DNA of 64,000 bases from Proteus faecis (GTDB lineage: Bacteria; Pseudomonadota; Gammaproteobacteria; Enterobacterales; Enterobacteriaceae): positions 62,001 through 126,000 of the forward strand of contig NZ_PENZ01000027.1 of assembly GCF_003144395.1 (NCBI RefSeq), in the 5' to 3' direction. The notes under the pieces were generated by a model that had not been told where the DNA came from, did not search any database, and saw nothing but the letters and a program-made list of their open reading frames with translations. Made by a program: the position numbers and the translations under genes. The stretch's first letter is position 1. Each line of letters starts with the position of its first letter. Positions 30,524 through 41,309 of the stretch are shown piece by piece.

Positions 30524-31162
30524 TTACTTTTCAGGAGGATAACAGATACCTATCCCGCCTAATCCACAATAACCTTGTGGGTTTTTGTATAAATATTGCT
30601 GGTGGTAATCTTCTGCAAAGTAAAATGGGCCCGCTGGCTGAATTTCAGTGGTAATTGTTTCAGTCGCACCTTGGGTATTCATCGCTTGTTGATAACGTTT
30701 TTTGGACTCAATAGCTTGCGCATATTGCTCTGAATTGACAGTGTAAATGGCAGAACGATATTGGCTACCAATATCGTTACCTTGGCGCATACCTTGTGAT
30801 GGATTGTGGTTTTCCCAGAAAAGTGCCAAAAGTTGTGAATAGCTAATGATCGAAGGATCAAAAACAATTCTCACCACCTCACTATGGCCAGTTAAACCTT
30901 GGCAAACTTGTTGGTAGGTTGGATTTTCTGTTACACCACCGCTATAACCCGCACTTGTCGAGTAAACCCCCTGTTGTTGCCAAAATAGACGTTCAACACC
31001 CCAAAAGCAGCCCATCGCAAAATAAGCAATATCCATATTATCTGGAATATCATAAATAGAATGCCCATTTACTGCGTGATTAGCAGATATTTCTAATGGT
31101 ATCGAAGTACCCCTTAAGGCATTCTCTGGTTGGTAAGCTTTGTGTTGCAAGGTAGACTCCAA
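30524..31162 (-). CDS. msrA: Peptide methionine-S-sulfoxide reductase MsrA
   Basis: 212 residues, the E. coli length. It repairs methionine S-sulfoxide in oxidised proteins using thioredoxin. The catalytic Cys52 is in [32 protein letters not shown] and [13 protein letters not shown] follow. The C-terminal [12 protein letters not shown] contains the two resolving cysteines. It is divergent from tamA, a conserved arrangement. Confidence 0.96.
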   Translation of the reverse strand: MESTLQHKAYQPENALRGTSIPLEISANHAVNGHSIYDIPDNMDIAYFAMGCFWGVERLFWQQQGVYSTSAGYSGGVTENPTYQQVCQGLTGHSEVVRIVFDPSIISYSQLLALFWENHNPSQGMRQGNDIGSQYRSAIYTVNSEQYAQAIESKKRYQQAMNTQGATETITTEIQPAGPFYFAEDYHQQYLYKNPQGYCGLGGIGICYPPEK

Positions 31163-31288
31163 TTTTTATATTTGTAAACGCTTTACTATGGTAAAGGTTT
31201 AATATTGTTATAAACTAAATCTACAATAAAGCTTAAAACAGTTTGTCGTCAATTTATCTCATGGATTAAATAATATTGAGGAGAAAAC

Positions 31289-33031
31289 GTGCCGAGATAC
31301 TCCGTTATCTACGTTCTCTGTCTGTCTTTTATCGCACCTGTTGCTTATGGGGCAAATTTGCGTTTAAAAGTAGAAGGTTTAGAAGGGCAACTCGAAAAAA
31401 ATGCACGAGTCCAGCTATCAAACATTACAACAGAAGAAGTTGCACCTGACGGGCGTTTTCGTGCGCGTGTTGAAAAGGCAATTCAAGAAGGCCTTCGCCC
31501 TTTAGGTTATTATCAGCCTAAAGTGACATTTTCTTATCAAGAAAATACCCCTCCTGCACGATCTGTATTAACCGCTAAAGTTGAACCCGGTATTCCTATT
31601 TTACTGAAAGGCGTCGATATTGTTCTCGAAGGTGGTGCTAAAACAGATAGCCAATATGCGAAAGTCATTAAAGAGAATACGCCTCCTCTTGATAGTGTTT
31701 TAAACCATGCGGAGTATGAGAAACTCAAAGGCTCATTAACAGGGCTTGCAATTCGTCGTGGCTATTTTGATGCTGAAATGCAAAAAAGTCAGTTGGGGGT
31801 TTCTTTAGATAATCATGCCTCATATTGGGATTTTGTTTTCGATAGTGGAGAACGCTATCGTTTCGGAAAAGTGAATTATACAGGATCTCAAATCCGTGAA
31901 GACTACCTACAAAATATCGTTCCTTTTAAAGAGGGACAATATTACTCTTCAGAAGATCTGGCTGAATTTAATCGCCGTTTAGCTGCAACAGGGTGGTTTA
32001 ACTCTGCGGTTGTGACACCCGATATTGCTAAAGCGCGTGCAGAAGGCTCTTATCTGTTACCTATGAGTGCAGTTGTAACTCCTCGCTCTCGTAACTATGT
32101 TGAGCTTGGTGGTGGTTATGCTACTGATGTTGGCCCTCGCCTTAATATGCAGTGGGATAAGCCTTGGATGAATTCACGAGGTCATAGTTTAACCTCTAAT
32201 ATCAGTGTTTCTCAGCCTGAACAATCTATTGGTGCCAACTATAAAATTCCACTGAAGGTCAATCCATTAGAGCAGTACTATGGTGTTCAGGGAGGGTTTA
32301 AACGAACAGATTTAAATGATACTCGCTCGGATACCACAACACTAAATGTGTCTCGTAACTGGGATATGTCGACAGGCTGGCAATACAGTGTGAATACACG
32401 TTGGAGTCTCAGCCACTTTACCCAAGGTGAAGTCACAAATACAACCATGTTGCTTTATCCAGGGGTAACAGCCAGCCGTGTACGCCAACGTGGTGGTATG
32501 ATGCCAACTTGGGGGGATAGCCAACGTTATACTTTAGATTACTCCAATAAAATATGGGGTTCTGATGTTGAGTTTGCTGCATTCCAAGCACAACATGTTT
32601 GGATACGTACACCATGGGATGGCCATCGCTTTGTGGTAAGAGGCAATTTTGGTTGGATTGAAACCAATGCGTTTGATCAAGTACCGCCTGAATTACGTTT
32701 CTTTGCCGGTGGTGATAGAAGTGTTCGTGGTTTTAAATACCAAAGCATTTCTCCAGAAGATAGTAAAGGAAATTTAACAGGGGCATCAAGGATGCTAGTA
32801 GGCTCGTTAGAATATCAATATAACGTTACGGGCAATTGGTGGGGTGCTGTCTTTATTGATAGTGGTGAAGCGGTTAACGACTTTACTCGTAGTGATTTTA
32901 AAACCGGTGCGGGTGCAGGTGTTCGTTGGGCATCCCCAGTGGGCCCAATTAAATTTGATTTAGCATTACCTGTGAGCGACGTTGAGAAGCGTAGACTCCA
33001 GTTTTATATCGGGTTAGGAGCTGAGTTATGA
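31289..33031 (+). CDS. tamA: Translocation and assembly module outer-membrane subunit TamA
   Basis: 580 residues, close to E. coli TamA (577). It is an Omp85-family protein that with TamB helps insert autotransporters and other outer-membrane proteins and has been linked to lipid transport. A signal peptide ends near VAYG; three POTRA domains follow (to about residue 265), then a 16-strand barrel with the hallmark [16 protein letters not shown] and a C-terminal [14 protein letters not shown] start after TGAGGAGAAAAC. Its last bases overlap the tamB ATG. Confidence 0.95.
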   Translation: MPRYSVIYVLCLSFIAPVAYGANLRLKVEGLEGQLEKNARVQLSNITTEEVAPDGRFRARVEKAIQEGLRPLGYYQPKVTFSYQENTPPARSVLTAKVEPGIPILLKGVDIVLEGGAKTDSQYAKVIKENTPPLDSVLNHAEYEKLKGSLTGLAIRRGYFDAEMQKSQLGVSLDNHASYWDFVFDSGERYRFGKVNYTGSQIREDYLQNIVPFKEGQYYSSEDLAEFNRRLAATGWFNSAVVTPDIAKARAEGSYLLPMSAVVTPRSRNYVELGGGYATDVGPRLNMQWDKPWMNSRGHSLTSNISVSQPEQSIGANYKIPLKVNPLEQYYGVQGGFKRTDLNDTRSDTTTLNVSRNWDMSTGWQYSVNTRWSLSHFTQGEVTNTTMLLYPGVTASRVRQRGGMMPTWGDSQRYTLDYSNKIWGSDVEFAAFQAQHVWIRTPWDGHRFVVRGNFGWIETNAFDQVPPELRFFAGGDRSVRGFKYQSISPEDSKGNLTGASRMLVGSLEYQYNVTGNWWGAVFIDSGEAVNDFTRSDFKTGAGAGVRWASPVGPIKFDLALPVSDVEKRRLQFYIGLGAEL

Positions 33032-36000
33032 TAATAAAGTGGTTGAAATGGATTGCACTAACACTCCTTATCATTATTTTGCTTACATTCGGTGCAGTTG
33101 CTTGGATTTTAGGTACTCAATCAGGTTTACATTTCGCGGTTAATAGTGCAACTCGTTGGGTTCCTGGCTTAGTTATCAAAGATGTTAATGGTGGTTGGCA
33201 AGACCTGCGTTTAACGGGGATTGAATATCAAATGCCCGGCGTTGATGTGAACGTGGGGGAGTTATCATTAGGATTACGTTTAGCATGCCTAACCGATAAA
33301 CAAGTTTGTGTTGATACATTAGGCACACGAGATGTTGTTGTTAATGTTGATACTAGTGCTTTTCCCCCTTCTGAAGAAACACCTCCGTCAGCGCCTTTAA
33401 CCGAGCTTAATGCACCATTACCTATCTATTTAAATTCTCTTTCATTAGAAAATACGCATGTGAAGATTGACGATATGGCAATCTCACTCGGTGAGTTTAA
33501 AACTGGCGCACAATGGGAAGGTCGTCAAGTTACATTAAACCCAACACTTATTAATGATTTGCTGGTGGCATTACCAAAGACACCAGAAGAAGGAACTATT
33601 GAAGCAACGACTCAAGATGTAAAAGAAGCCGTAGCTGTCAAACCTCAATCGGAGATGACAACACAAGAAGAAAAAGAACAGGCTTTAGCTGAAACAATTA
33701 AAGCGATTTTTGCTAAACCATTATTGGCCGAATTACCAGAGATTATTATTCCTGTTGATATCAATATTGAAGGAATTGAAGGTAAGCAATTACAGATTAG
33801 CGGTGATGCACCCGTTACGATTAATCAATTATTGTTTGAAGCAAAGACTCAAGGTCAGCAAGTTAATCTCACTAAATTAAATGTTGATGCGCCAGAAGGT
33901 GAAGTGAGTTTAAACGGGGGAATTACCCTAGATAAACAGTGGCCTGTTCATTTAGATGTGAATGCGACTATTCGCGATGTTGCAGGGCTTGAAGATTTTA
34001 AAGATCAAAAAGCGACGCTTTCTTTGCAAGGTGCATTACTTGAAGAACTGAAATTAGCACTCTCTTTAACAGGAACGGTTACAGCAACTTTAGACGCACA
34101 AGCTGAATTGGCAAAACCTCATCTTCCATTAAAATTGACACTCGAAAGCCAGAAAGTTCGTTGGCCATTAACGGGTGATGTTCAGTATCAACTTCGCGAT
34201 ACACGATTACGCTTGAATGGTCAGACGGATAATTATGATCTTTCATTACGCTCTGATATTGAAGGTCAGGAGATCCCGCCTGCAAAATTAACGCTAGATG
34301 CAAAAGGGAATGAAGAGAAAATAGAGCTAACGCGTTTACGTTTAGCTGCTTTGCAAGGTCATGCTGATATTACGGGGGTTGCTGATTGGAGTAAGGCAAT
34401 TAGCTGGAATGCATTGCTCACTATTTCGGGAATTAATACGGCAAAACAGTACCCTGATGTGCCAGCAAAATTAGATGGGCGCATTGCAACAACAGGTAGT
34501 CTATATGGTGGAAGTTGGCAATTACGTGTTCCTGAAATTACCTTAGATGGCAATATCAAAAACAATCTTATTAAAGCGAGAGGTAATGCTTACGGTAATG
34601 ATTCTGGCCAATGGAATATCCCTCAATTAAAACTTATTCTTGGTAAGAATAACCTCGATATTGAGGGGCATTTAGGTGATAAATGGGCATTGGATGCCAA
34701 TATTAATGCTCCAGGATTAAATGGTTTAGTGCCAGGATTAGCGGGCGTAATTAAAGGTAAGGTAAATATTCGTGGTGATATGAACACACCTAAGATTATC
34801 GCTGATATCAATGCACAGGGTATTAAATGGCAAGATCAAGTCAGTGTTGAATCCATCACTATCAAAGGTGATGTTCAATCGGACAAAGAAATTGGTGGCA
34901 AGCTAGCTATTACTGCTCGTCAGCTAAAACAAGCCGATTTAGTTATTCGTAATTTAACGTTGGATGCTGCTGGTACCGAAAAACAGCATAAACTGACGTT
35001 AAAAATGGATGGTGAGCCTGTTTCTGGAGGACTGACATTAGCGGGTTCATTTGATAAAGAAAAACAGCAATGGAAAGGAACGCTAAATAATACAGCATTT
35101 GATACGCCGGTGGGTGAGTGGCGTTTAAATAAAGCCATAGCGTTGAATTTATTGGCAGAAAAGCAACAAGTCACCATTGGTTCTCATTGTTGGATAAACC
35201 CAAATGCACAAGTGTGTGTGCCTAAAGCGATAACGGTGGGGGAAAGCGGATCGGCGGCAATTACATTGACACGTTTTGATCTCGCTATGATAAAACCTTT
35301 CTTACCTTCAGAAACTTCTGTTCAAGGTGTATTTACTGGCGATGCGATGGCAACGTGGAACTCAAAAGGCGGTTTACCGAAAGCATCAGTCAACCTGAAA
35401 GGGCAAGGTGTTGCTGTAAAACAGAATATTGAAGGCACTATTTTACCGATTGATTTTGATGCTATCACCTTAAATGCAGGCGTTAACAATGGTAAAGCGA
35501 CATTACAATGGCTGATTAGTATCGCGGGTAATGGTGATATTAAAGGTAATGTGCATGTCGCGGATCTTGAGAAGAAACGCCTGCTATCAGGTACGGTGGA
35601 TATCGATAACTTGACATTAGATTTAATCAAGCCGTTTTTAGGTAAAGGTGAAATTGCTCAAGGTCGTGTCGGGGCGCAATTACGTTTAGGCGGAAACGCT
35701 CAATCTCCACTGTTATTGGGTCAATTTGGCATTAATCAATTAAAAGTGGTTGGGCATTGGATCCCGTTTGATATTACGAAAGGGAATGTTGATGTTCAAT
35801 TTAATGGTGCGACGTCTGATCTAAGCGGTAGAATTGAAACTCCAGAAGGTTATTTAAATCTTACTGGTAATGCCGATTGGCGTAAGTTAGATGAATGGCA
35901 CGCAGTAGTGGCAGCAAATGGTAACAAGCTACGTGTTGCATTACCTCCGATGGTACGTATTGATGTTAATCCTGATTTAGTGTTTGAGGCTAGCCCAAAT

Positions 36001-36855
36001 TTACTGAAATTAGATGGGCGCATTGATATTCCTTGGGCACGTATTGTTGTTCAAGATTTACCAGAGTCTGCGGTCTCCGCTTCTTCTGATGAAGTGATGC
36101 TGGATAAAAACTTACAGCCAATTGCTCCAAAAGAGACATCGATTCCAATTCAAAGTGATTTAGCTATTAATATTGGCGATGATGTGACACTGGACGCATT
36201 TGGGCTTAAAGCTAGATTGACGGGAGCTCTCAAAGTCAATCAGAATAAACAAGGACTAGGTTTAAATGGCCAAATAGATATTCCAAAAGGCCAATTCAAA
36301 GCTTATGGGCAAGATCTACAAGTCCGTAAGGGACAAATTTTGTTCTCAGGGCCAGTTGATCAACCTTACTTGAATATTGAAGCTATTCGTAATCCTGAAA
36401 ATACGGCAAATAATGTGATTGCTGGTGTCAGGGTTACAGGGCTTGCAGATAAACCTAAAGTTGATATTTTCTCTGAACCCGCATTTACACAGCAAGAAGC
36501 GTTATCTTACTTGCTAAGAGGTGAAGGGTTAGATAAAAGTGGTGATGCGGATTCATCACAAATGACAGCAATGCTGATAGGATTAGGCGTTGGTCAAAGT
36601 GGTCAGCTTGTAGGGCGCATTGGTGAAACCTTTGGTGTTTCGGATTTAGCGCTTGATACACAAGGTGTGGGAGATAGCTCACAAGTTGTGGTCAGCGGTA
36701 AGATCACCAACGATCTACAAGTGAAGTATGGAGTGGGTATATTTGATTCGCTAGCGACGTTAACCTTACGTTATCGCTTGATGCCCAGGTTGTATTTACA
36801 AGCAGTGTCTGGTATGAATCAGGCAATAGATCTGCTTTATCAATTTGAGTTTTAA
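33028..36855 (+). CDS. tamB: Translocation and assembly module inner-membrane subunit TamB
   Basis: 1275 residues (E. coli 1259). It is an AsmA-like protein anchored by one N-terminal segment ([18 protein letters not shown], about residues 13-30) with a very long periplasmic beta-taco that reaches TamA. The C-terminal DUF490 domain ends in LYQFEF, like a beta-barrel signal. A Glu/Pro/Thr-rich stretch near residues 185-225 looks like an insertion relative to E. coli. The ATGA overlap with tamA indicates coupled translation. Confidence 0.95.
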   Translation: MIIKWLKWIALTLLIIILLTFGAVAWILGTQSGLHFAVNSATRWVPGLVIKDVNGGWQDLRLTGIEYQMPGVDVNVGELSLGLRLACLTDKQVCVDTLGTRDVVVNVDTSAFPPSEETPPSAPLTELNAPLPIYLNSLSLENTHVKIDDMAISLGEFKTGAQWEGRQVTLNPTLINDLLVALPKTPEEGTIEATTQDVKEAVAVKPQSEMTTQEEKEQALAETIKAIFAKPLLAELPEIIIPVDINIEGIEGKQLQISGDAPVTINQLLFEAKTQGQQVNLTKLNVDAPEGEVSLNGGITLDKQWPVHLDVNATIRDVAGLEDFKDQKATLSLQGALLEELKLALSLTGTVTATLDAQAELAKPHLPLKLTLESQKVRWPLTGDVQYQLRDTRLRLNGQTDNYDLSLRSDIEGQEIPPAKLTLDAKGNEEKIELTRLRLAALQGHADITGVADWSKAISWNALLTISGINTAKQYPDVPAKLDGRIATTGSLYGGSWQLRVPEITLDGNIKNNLIKARGNAYGNDSGQWNIPQLKLILGKNNLDIEGHLGDKWALDANINAPGLNGLVPGLAGVIKGKVNIRGDMNTPKIIADINAQGIKWQDQVSVESITIKGDVQSDKEIGGKLAITARQLKQADLVIRNLTLDAAGTEKQHKLTLKMDGEPVSGGLTLAGSFDKEKQQWKGTLNNTAFDTPVGEWRLNKAIALNLLAEKQQVTIGSHCWINPNAQVCVPKAITVGESGSAAITLTRFDLAMIKPFLPSETSVQGVFTGDAMATWNSKGGLPKASVNLKGQGVAVKQNIEGTILPIDFDAITLNAGVNNGKATLQWLISIAGNGDIKGNVHVADLEKKRLLSGTVDIDNLTLDLIKPFLGKGEIAQGRVGAQLRLGGNAQSPLLLGQFGINQLKVVGHWIPFDITKGNVDVQFNGATSDLSGRIETPEGYLNLTGNADWRKLDEWHAVVAANGNKLRVALPPMVRIDVNPDLVFEASPNLLKLDGRIDIPWARIVVQDLPESAVSASSDEVMLDKNLQPIAPKETSIPIQSDLAINIGDDVTLDAFGLKARLTGALKVNQNKQGLGLNGQIDIPKGQFKAYGQDLQVRKGQILFSGPVDQPYLNIEAIRNPENTANNVIAGVRVTGLADKPKVDIFSEPAFTQQEALSYLLRGEGLDKSGDADSSQMTAMLIGLGVGQSGQLVGRIGETFGVSDLALDTQGVGDSSQVVVSGKITNDLQVKYGVGIFDSLATLTLRYRLMPRLYLQAVSGMNQAIDLLYQFEF

Positions 36856-36860
36856 ATTAT

Positions 36861-37208
36861 ATGCGAATTATTGTTTATGGTAGTTTACGGCAAAACCAAG
36901 GTAACCATCACTGGATGACCTATGCACAACTTTTGGGTGAGCATAAGTTAAAGGGATATAAACTCTATGATTTAGGGTTTTACCCTGCGGTTGTTGAAGG
37001 TGAGGGTGAAATAGAATGCGAAGTCTATCGGATAACGCCCTCTATCTTGACAGAGCTTGATGAACTGAAAAAGAACGATCAAGATTACAAGCGCCAACTG
37101 ATTTCAACGCCTTATGGCAGTGCTTGGATCTATCTTTATCAAAAGCCTGTTGATGGCTTACGTGAAATAAAGTGTGGCGACTGGTTAAAACGTCACGAAG
37201 AAGAGTAA
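36861..37208 (+). CDS. ytfP: Gamma-glutamylcyclotransferase-like protein YtfP
   Basis: 115 residues, like E. coli YtfP (113). The GGCT fold shows RIIVYGSLRQNQGNHHWM at the N-terminus and a conserved glutamate in TELDELKKNDQDYKRQ. The physiological substrate is not established. It follows tamB after 5 bp, completing the conserved tamA-tamB-ytfP operon, and ends in a very strong terminator. Confidence 0.93.
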   Translation: MRIIVYGSLRQNQGNHHWMTYAQLLGEHKLKGYKLYDLGFYPAVVEGEGEIECEVYRITPSILTELDELKKNDQDYKRQLISTPYGSAWIYLYQKPVDGLREIKCGDWLKRHEEE

Positions 37209-37241
37209 TCAGTAACCTTCTGTTTTTAATTAAAATTAACT

Positions 37242-37275
37242 AAAAATGGCTCGATAATAATATCGAGCCATTTTT
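37242..37275 (+). terminator. Strong Rho-independent terminator after ytfP
   Basis: A perfect 15 bp stem (37242-37256 with 37261-37275) with a 4 nt loop and a T run. Confidence 0.92.
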
Positions 37276-37562
37276 ATATTTAGATAAGGTGACGTTTTTA
37301 ATTCAATATCGTATTTTGATAAGTTAATAAAAGTCTTATTTCCTGCATTAATAAAACAATAATTAATTAAAATACTATTATTTTCACTTCAATTAATAAC
37401 AAATATTTTCTTTATTTTTTATTTATATTGATATGAATTTTATTAATGGCTGATCCGTTGACAATAAAATTTAATTAATGCTAAAAAGATAAAAGAACAT
37501 TTTAGTTAAATAATGAAACTTACTGTTATTATTTTTTAAATATTAATTTGAAAGGTGATCTT
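37276..37562. other. AT-rich upstream region of the accessory island
   Basis: About 290 bp of strongly AT-rich sequence between the ytfP terminator and the first small ORF. It contains a candidate promoter at 37458-37487 and otherwise no recognisable gene. Confidence 0.5.
37458..37487 (+). promoter_or_regulatory. Candidate promoter of the small-peptide island
   Basis: A perfect TTGACA at 37458-37463, an 18 bp spacer, and TAAAAA at 37482-37487 (4 of 6 to TATAAT). It lies about 75 bp upstream of the first small ORF. Confidence 0.45.
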
Positions 37563-37652
37563 ATGCGTAAATTTAATGATGTTTCATTGCTTTATAAAAG
37601 TCAGCCGGAAAGGGTTGAAAAAATACAGAGAGTCATCCTTTTACTGATATGA
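37563..37652 (+). CDS. Unknown 29-residue small ORF
   Basis: Not recognised. It has a good ribosome binding site (AAAGGTGATCTT) and reads MRKFNDVSLLYKSQPERVEK before IQRVILLLI and TGA. Its stop overlaps the next ATG as ATGA. Alternatively it is the 5' part of a single 85-residue protein: a one-base change in the A6 run at about 37619-37624 would fuse it in frame to the next ORF. It could be a real leader peptide, a decayed gene or a frameshifted one. Confidence 0.45.
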   Translation: MRKFNDVSLLYKSQPERVEKIQRVILLLI

Positions 37653-37819
37653 TATTACAAACAAAAACAACAGAGGTGTTAGATAAACTAGCTTATCTTG
37701 CTGGCATTAAAAATGCACCTGCTGATGATAAATATTTAAAATTGCATACATCTAATTTAAATGCTCTTATTGAAAGCGCTAAGTCATTAGGTTATGACAT
37801 CGAATTAGTTAGTGTTTAA
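37649..37819 (+). CDS. Unknown 56-residue small protein
   Basis: Not recognised. It begins MILQTKTTEVLDKLAYLAG and ends LNALIESAKSLGYDIELVSV. The end has a faint resemblance to the end of Nif11-type leader domains, which is suggestive only. No cysteines, signal peptide or double-glycine motif. The start overlaps the previous stop (ATGA) with no separate ribosome binding site, so it depends on coupling or on a frameshift. A hairpin follows immediately. Confidence 0.5.
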   Translation: MILQTKTTEVLDKLAYLAGIKNAPADDKYLKLHTSNLNALIESAKSLGYDIELVSV

Positions 37820-37825
37820 TTAAAA

Positions 37826-37847
37826 AAAGCAGCCAAAAGGCTGCTTT
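37826..37847 (+). terminator. Hairpin between small ORF and downstream genes (attenuator-like)
   Basis: AAAGCAGCC pairs perfectly with GGCTGCTTT around AAAA, 7 bp after the stop of the 56-residue ORF and 20 bp before the next start. The T run after it is short, so partial termination is likely, giving more of the upstream ORF than of the genes below. Confidence 0.65.
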
Positions 37848-37866
37848 ATTCACTTAGGAGAAAATA

Positions 37867-38196
37867 GTGAATAAGGATATTATTGAGTTAAATAAAAATA
37901 TTAATATAGCAGGATTACATTGGATTTCTCGTTGGCGAGTTAACAATGGAAAAAAGGATTCTTATGTTGTTCCTTTTGCTACAACCTATCCTATTAATAT
38001 TATTTATCATGGAAAAAGTAAATTTAAATATGGGCAGTATGGTATTCATCTGGGTCAGAAAGATACACTAACTTTCTTAGGTAATAAAAATAAAAAGATA
38101 CTTGCTAAATTTATTGATTGTCGAAAATACTCTCCGACCTTTAAATCAGTATTAACAACCCACACATCACACGCCAAAGTCCATTGTTTTATATGA
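37867..38196 (+). CDS. Unknown 109-residue protein, probably frameshifted near its end
   Basis: Not recognised. GTG start with a good TAGGAGAAAATA site. The protein is basic and rich in Lys, Tyr, Ile and Asn, without signal peptide or membrane segment. After about residue 96 the reading frame appears to shift: the +1 frame continues as HHTPKSIVLYDKNNKPIKVL to a stop at 38240-38242, just before the next gene. Removing one C from the CCC near 38158-38160 would give a smooth 124-residue protein. It is either a recent pseudogene, a sequencing error or genuinely short. Confidence 0.5.
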   Translation: MNKDIIELNKNINIAGLHWISRWRVNNGKKDSYVVPFATTYPINIIYHGKSKFKYGQYGIHLGQKDTLTFLGNKNKKILAKFIDCRKYSPTFKSVLTTHTSHAKVHCFI

Positions 38197-38250
38197 TAAA
38201 AATAATAAACCAATTAAAGTGTTAATTAAAGAAAAGGTCTAATTTTCATT

Positions 38251-39327
38251 ATGCGCATTATCTTTTTTTATATGCTTCTGGGGGTATTAACTGCTGATGG
38301 ATTAATGGTATTCCTTACTCCTGTTATTGTATATCAATTAACAACAAGCATTGAATATGCAGGATTGACATATGCATTATGGTGGCTGCCTCGACTTTTT
38401 TTAATACCGCTTATTGGAAAATATATTGATGATCTTGGTGTTCGTCCTATCTCTATTATTTCTGATAGTTGTAAAATAATAGGATGTTTATTTTTATTAC
38501 TCACATATTTTACATCTGATTTAATGATAGCGATAAGTTTTGGTTTAGTGGGGAGTTTGATTTCTATTGGAAATTCACAAACATTAATTTCTTATGAAAA
38601 AATTATTGTATTGATAAGTCATAATAGAGAACATCATATTAATATAATGTCTAGAATAGATTTTTTAGGAATGATTATAGGACCATTAATTGGGATTGTT
38701 TTTATTGATTTTGGCTATCAATATTTAATTATTATACCTTGTATGTTCTATTTTATTAATGCTATTTTCTTTTTGTTTTTTTATATAAGGACAGATATTA
38801 ATAATAAAAGTAATCTAGAGGAAGGAGTGATTTTTACTAAAAAATTTATTTATATTATTTCTTCACCCATACTGCTATTTTCTATATTTATTGATATTGT
38901 GGCGGGTATCTTTGGTGTATTAGGAACATATTTATACAGCTATTTAAATCAATATATAAGTAGAATATTGTTAATTATTATTTCAATTTCCATTATTACG
39001 ATAAGCTCTTCTTTACTTGTTTTTTTTCAAAGCTCAATAACTATATTTATCATTTGCTATGCTATTTCAATTATTGGAAAAGTCTTTTCAGGTAATATAT
39101 TGAGATTATTAAGGATAGAAATTATTCCTATCAATCAACTTGCGAGTATTTCATCACTGATGATTTTATTAAATCAGATGATATTGCCCATTGTTGGTGG
39201 GCTTCTGTTTTTCTCTACTGGTGAAATCACCTTTATTTATACATTGATGATTATCGCGATAGGGATAACTTTGATAAATGGTATCTTGCTTGTCATATGC
39301 TTGAAAAGAAGCACAATATCATCATAA
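38251..39327 (+). CDS. MFS-type transporter, probable exporter
   Basis: 358 residues, with about 10 to 12 predicted membrane segments. The start GVLTADGLMVFLTPVIVYQL and the loop WWLPRLFLIPLIGKYIDDLGVRP resemble the A-like motif between segments 2 and 3 of drug and siderophore exporters. It is shorter than usual (about 400). Very AT-rich codon use sets it apart from the core genes around it. It lies 8 bp after the probable true end of the preceding ORF, so it belongs to the same unit and may export a product of it. Substrate unknown. Confidence 0.8.
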   Translation: MRIIFFYMLLGVLTADGLMVFLTPVIVYQLTTSIEYAGLTYALWWLPRLFLIPLIGKYIDDLGVRPISIISDSCKIIGCLFLLLTYFTSDLMIAISFGLVGSLISIGNSQTLISYEKIIVLISHNREHHINIMSRIDFLGMIIGPLIGIVFIDFGYQYLIIIPCMFYFINAIFFLFFYIRTDINNKSNLEEGVIFTKKFIYIISSPILLFSIFIDIVAGIFGVLGTYLYSYLNQYISRILLIIISISIITISSSLLVFFQSSITIFIICYAISIIGKVFSGNILRLLRIEIIPINQLASISSLMILLNQMILPIVGGLLFFSTGEITFIYTLMIIAIGITLINGILLVICLKRSTISS

Positions 39328-39360
39328 AAAAAGCCCTTCAATAAAATGAAGAGCTTATTT
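39326..39360. terminator. Hairpin between the MFS gene and ppa
   Basis: AAGCCCTTCA and TGAAGAGCTT pair with one mismatch, flanked by an A tract and a T-rich end. It can serve both converging genes. Confidence 0.6.
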
Positions 39361-39412
39361 ATCAGTAAATTATTAAGTAATAACTCACTTAGTTATTCTG
39401 AGTGGGTCAGAA

Positions 39413-39940
39413 TTATTTTTTAGCGCGCTCGAAAGAAGAAAGAATTTCAGCTTTAGCTGCTTCTACGCCTTCCCAACCGTCAACTTTAACCCATTTGCCA
39501 GTTTCTAAATCTTTATAGTGCTCAAAGAAATGTTTGATCTGTGCTTTTAACAGCTCAGGCAAGTCGTTCACATCTTTAATGTGATCGTATTCTTTGCTCA
39601 GTTTTGTGTGTGGAACTGCAACCAGTTTCGCATCTTCACCTGATTCGTCAGTCATTTTCAGTACGCCAACAGGACGGCAACGAATAACTGAACCTGGTTG
39701 TAATGGATATGGAGTTGGAACCAGAACGTCTACTGGGTCACCATCTAAAGATAACGTGTTGTTAATGTAACCGTAGTTGCATGGGTAGAACATTGCAGTT
39801 GACATAAAACGGTCAACAAACAGTGCGCCACTTTCTTTATCAACTTCGTATTTGATAGGATCAGCGTTTGCTGGGATTTCAATAACAACATAGATATCTT
39901 CTGGTAGTTCTTTACCAGCAGGAACATGATTCAGGCTCAT
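39413..39940 (-). CDS. ppa: Inorganic pyrophosphatase
   Basis: 175 residues, like E. coli PPase (176). It hydrolyses pyrophosphate made by biosynthetic reactions. [37 protein letters not shown] (the family I signature with metal-binding aspartates) and KVDGWEG are present. Monocistronic between converging MFS gene and co-directional fbp. Confidence 0.97.
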   Translation of the reverse strand: MSLNHVPAGKELPEDIYVVIEIPANADPIKYEVDKESGALFVDRFMSTAMFYPCNYGYINNTLSLDGDPVDVLVPTPYPLQPGSVIRCRPVGVLKMTDESGEDAKLVAVPHTKLSKEYDHIKDVNDLPELLKAQIKHFFEHYKDLETGKWVKVDGWEGVEAAKAEILSSFERAKK

Positions 39941-40081
39941 AAAAAATTTCCTATAAAAAATAATTTTACGTGGCCTTTAGTATAGCGAAAAGTTTTTAAC
40001 AATACCCGTTTTTTGCCAAACCTGTTGCGTTATGATGCAAAAATAAGCAGTAAATAAAAAGAAGCTCTATTATTAAAGATG

Positions 40082-40111
40082 AAAAAACCGGACGAAAGAG
40101 AAGCCCGGTTT
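40082..40111 (-). terminator. Rho-independent terminator after fbp
   Basis: On the minus strand AAACCGG pairs with CCGGTTT, followed by a T run. Lies 27 bp past the fbp stop. Confidence 0.75.
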
Positions 40112-40137
40112 ATCTATATGGCGACTAAGCCAATGAA

Positions 40138-41145
40138 TTATTCTTCGTCAGGATATTGCGCCATAAAGCTTTCAGCTTGTTCAACCATCGATTTAGTACC
40201 TACAAAGAAAGGCATACGTTGGTGAAGTTCTTTGGGCTCGATATCAAGAATACGTTCTTTACCGTTACTTGCTTTACCGCCAGCCTGTTCAGCTAAGAAT
40301 GCCATTGGATTGCATTCATACAGTAAACGTAATTTACCAGTAGGGTGGCTTGCTGTACTTGGGTAAATATAAATCCCACCTTTTAGTAAGTTGCGATGAA
40401 AATCAGCAACTAAAGAACCGATATAACGAGTGGTATAAGGGCGATTTGTTGCCACATCTTGTTCTTGGCAATACTTAATGTATTTTTTTACACCTAATGG
40501 GAATTTGATGTAATTACCTTCGTTGATTGAGTACATATTTCCTGTTGGTGGGAATTGTACACTTTCATGAGATAAACAGAATACACCTAAAGAAGGATCA
40601 TAAGTAAAGGCATGAACACCACAACCTGTTGTATAAACTAACATGGTTGATGATCCATAAACGACATAGCCTGCCGCTACTTGACGATGACCTGGTTGTA
40701 AGAAGTCATCTAAGGTTACTGATTGGCCAATAGGTGTAATACGGTGGTAAATAGAGAAAATAGTACCGACGGAAACGTTTACATCAATATTCGAAGAACC
40801 ATCTAATGGATCCATTAACACGACGTACTTAGCATTTTCAGCACGATCACCTTCAAAGATAACAATATCATCTTCTTCTTCTGATCCGATACCCGCAACT
40901 TCACCACGTGCTTTTAATGCAGCTTTGAGTTTCTCATTCGCGTAAAGATCCAGTTTCATCTGGGCTTCACCTTGAACATTAGAAACACCGTTAGTACCAA
41001 GAATATCGACTAACCCTGCTTTGTTGATATCACGGTGAATAATTTTAGCCCCAAGCTTAATTGCTGAAAGTAATGCCGTAAGTTCGCCAGTTGCATGGGG
41101 AAAATCTTGTTGTTTCTCGACGATAAATTCGCCTAATGTTTTCAT
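40138..41145 (-). CDS. fbp: Fructose-1,6-bisphosphatase class I
   Basis: 335 residues (E. coli 332). It forms fructose 6-phosphate from fructose 1,6-bisphosphate in gluconeogenesis. The metal site [19 protein letters not shown] and the substrate motif [20 protein letters not shown] are clear. In E. coli it is inhibited by AMP. Divergent from mpl, as in E. coli. Confidence 0.97.
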   Translation of the reverse strand: MKTLGEFIVEKQQDFPHATGELTALLSAIKLGAKIIHRDINKAGLVDILGTNGVSNVQGEAQMKLDLYANEKLKAALKARGEVAGIGSEEEDDIVIFEGDRAENAKYVVLMDPLDGSSNIDVNVSVGTIFSIYHRITPIGQSVTLDDFLQPGHRQVAAGYVVYGSSTMLVYTTGCGVHAFTYDPSLGVFCLSHESVQFPPTGNMYSINEGNYIKFPLGVKKYIKYCQEQDVATNRPYTTRYIGSLVADFHRNLLKGGIYIYPSTASHPTGKLRLLYECNPMAFLAEQAGGKASNGKERILDIEPKELHQRMPFFVGTKSMVEQAESFMAQYPDEE

Positions 41146-41309
41146 GACGCAGGTCCTGAATGTGAGTGGGTAAAGTAAAAAAGGAGGAAAAACTCCTTGG
41201 TGGTGGCAAGTTTAGCCAAAGAATCGGATGATTCAAAGGTTAATCCGTTTCTTATCTGCTTTTTGATCGTTAGAATAGTGACCAACTTCATGCTATTGGA
41301 CAGAAATTC

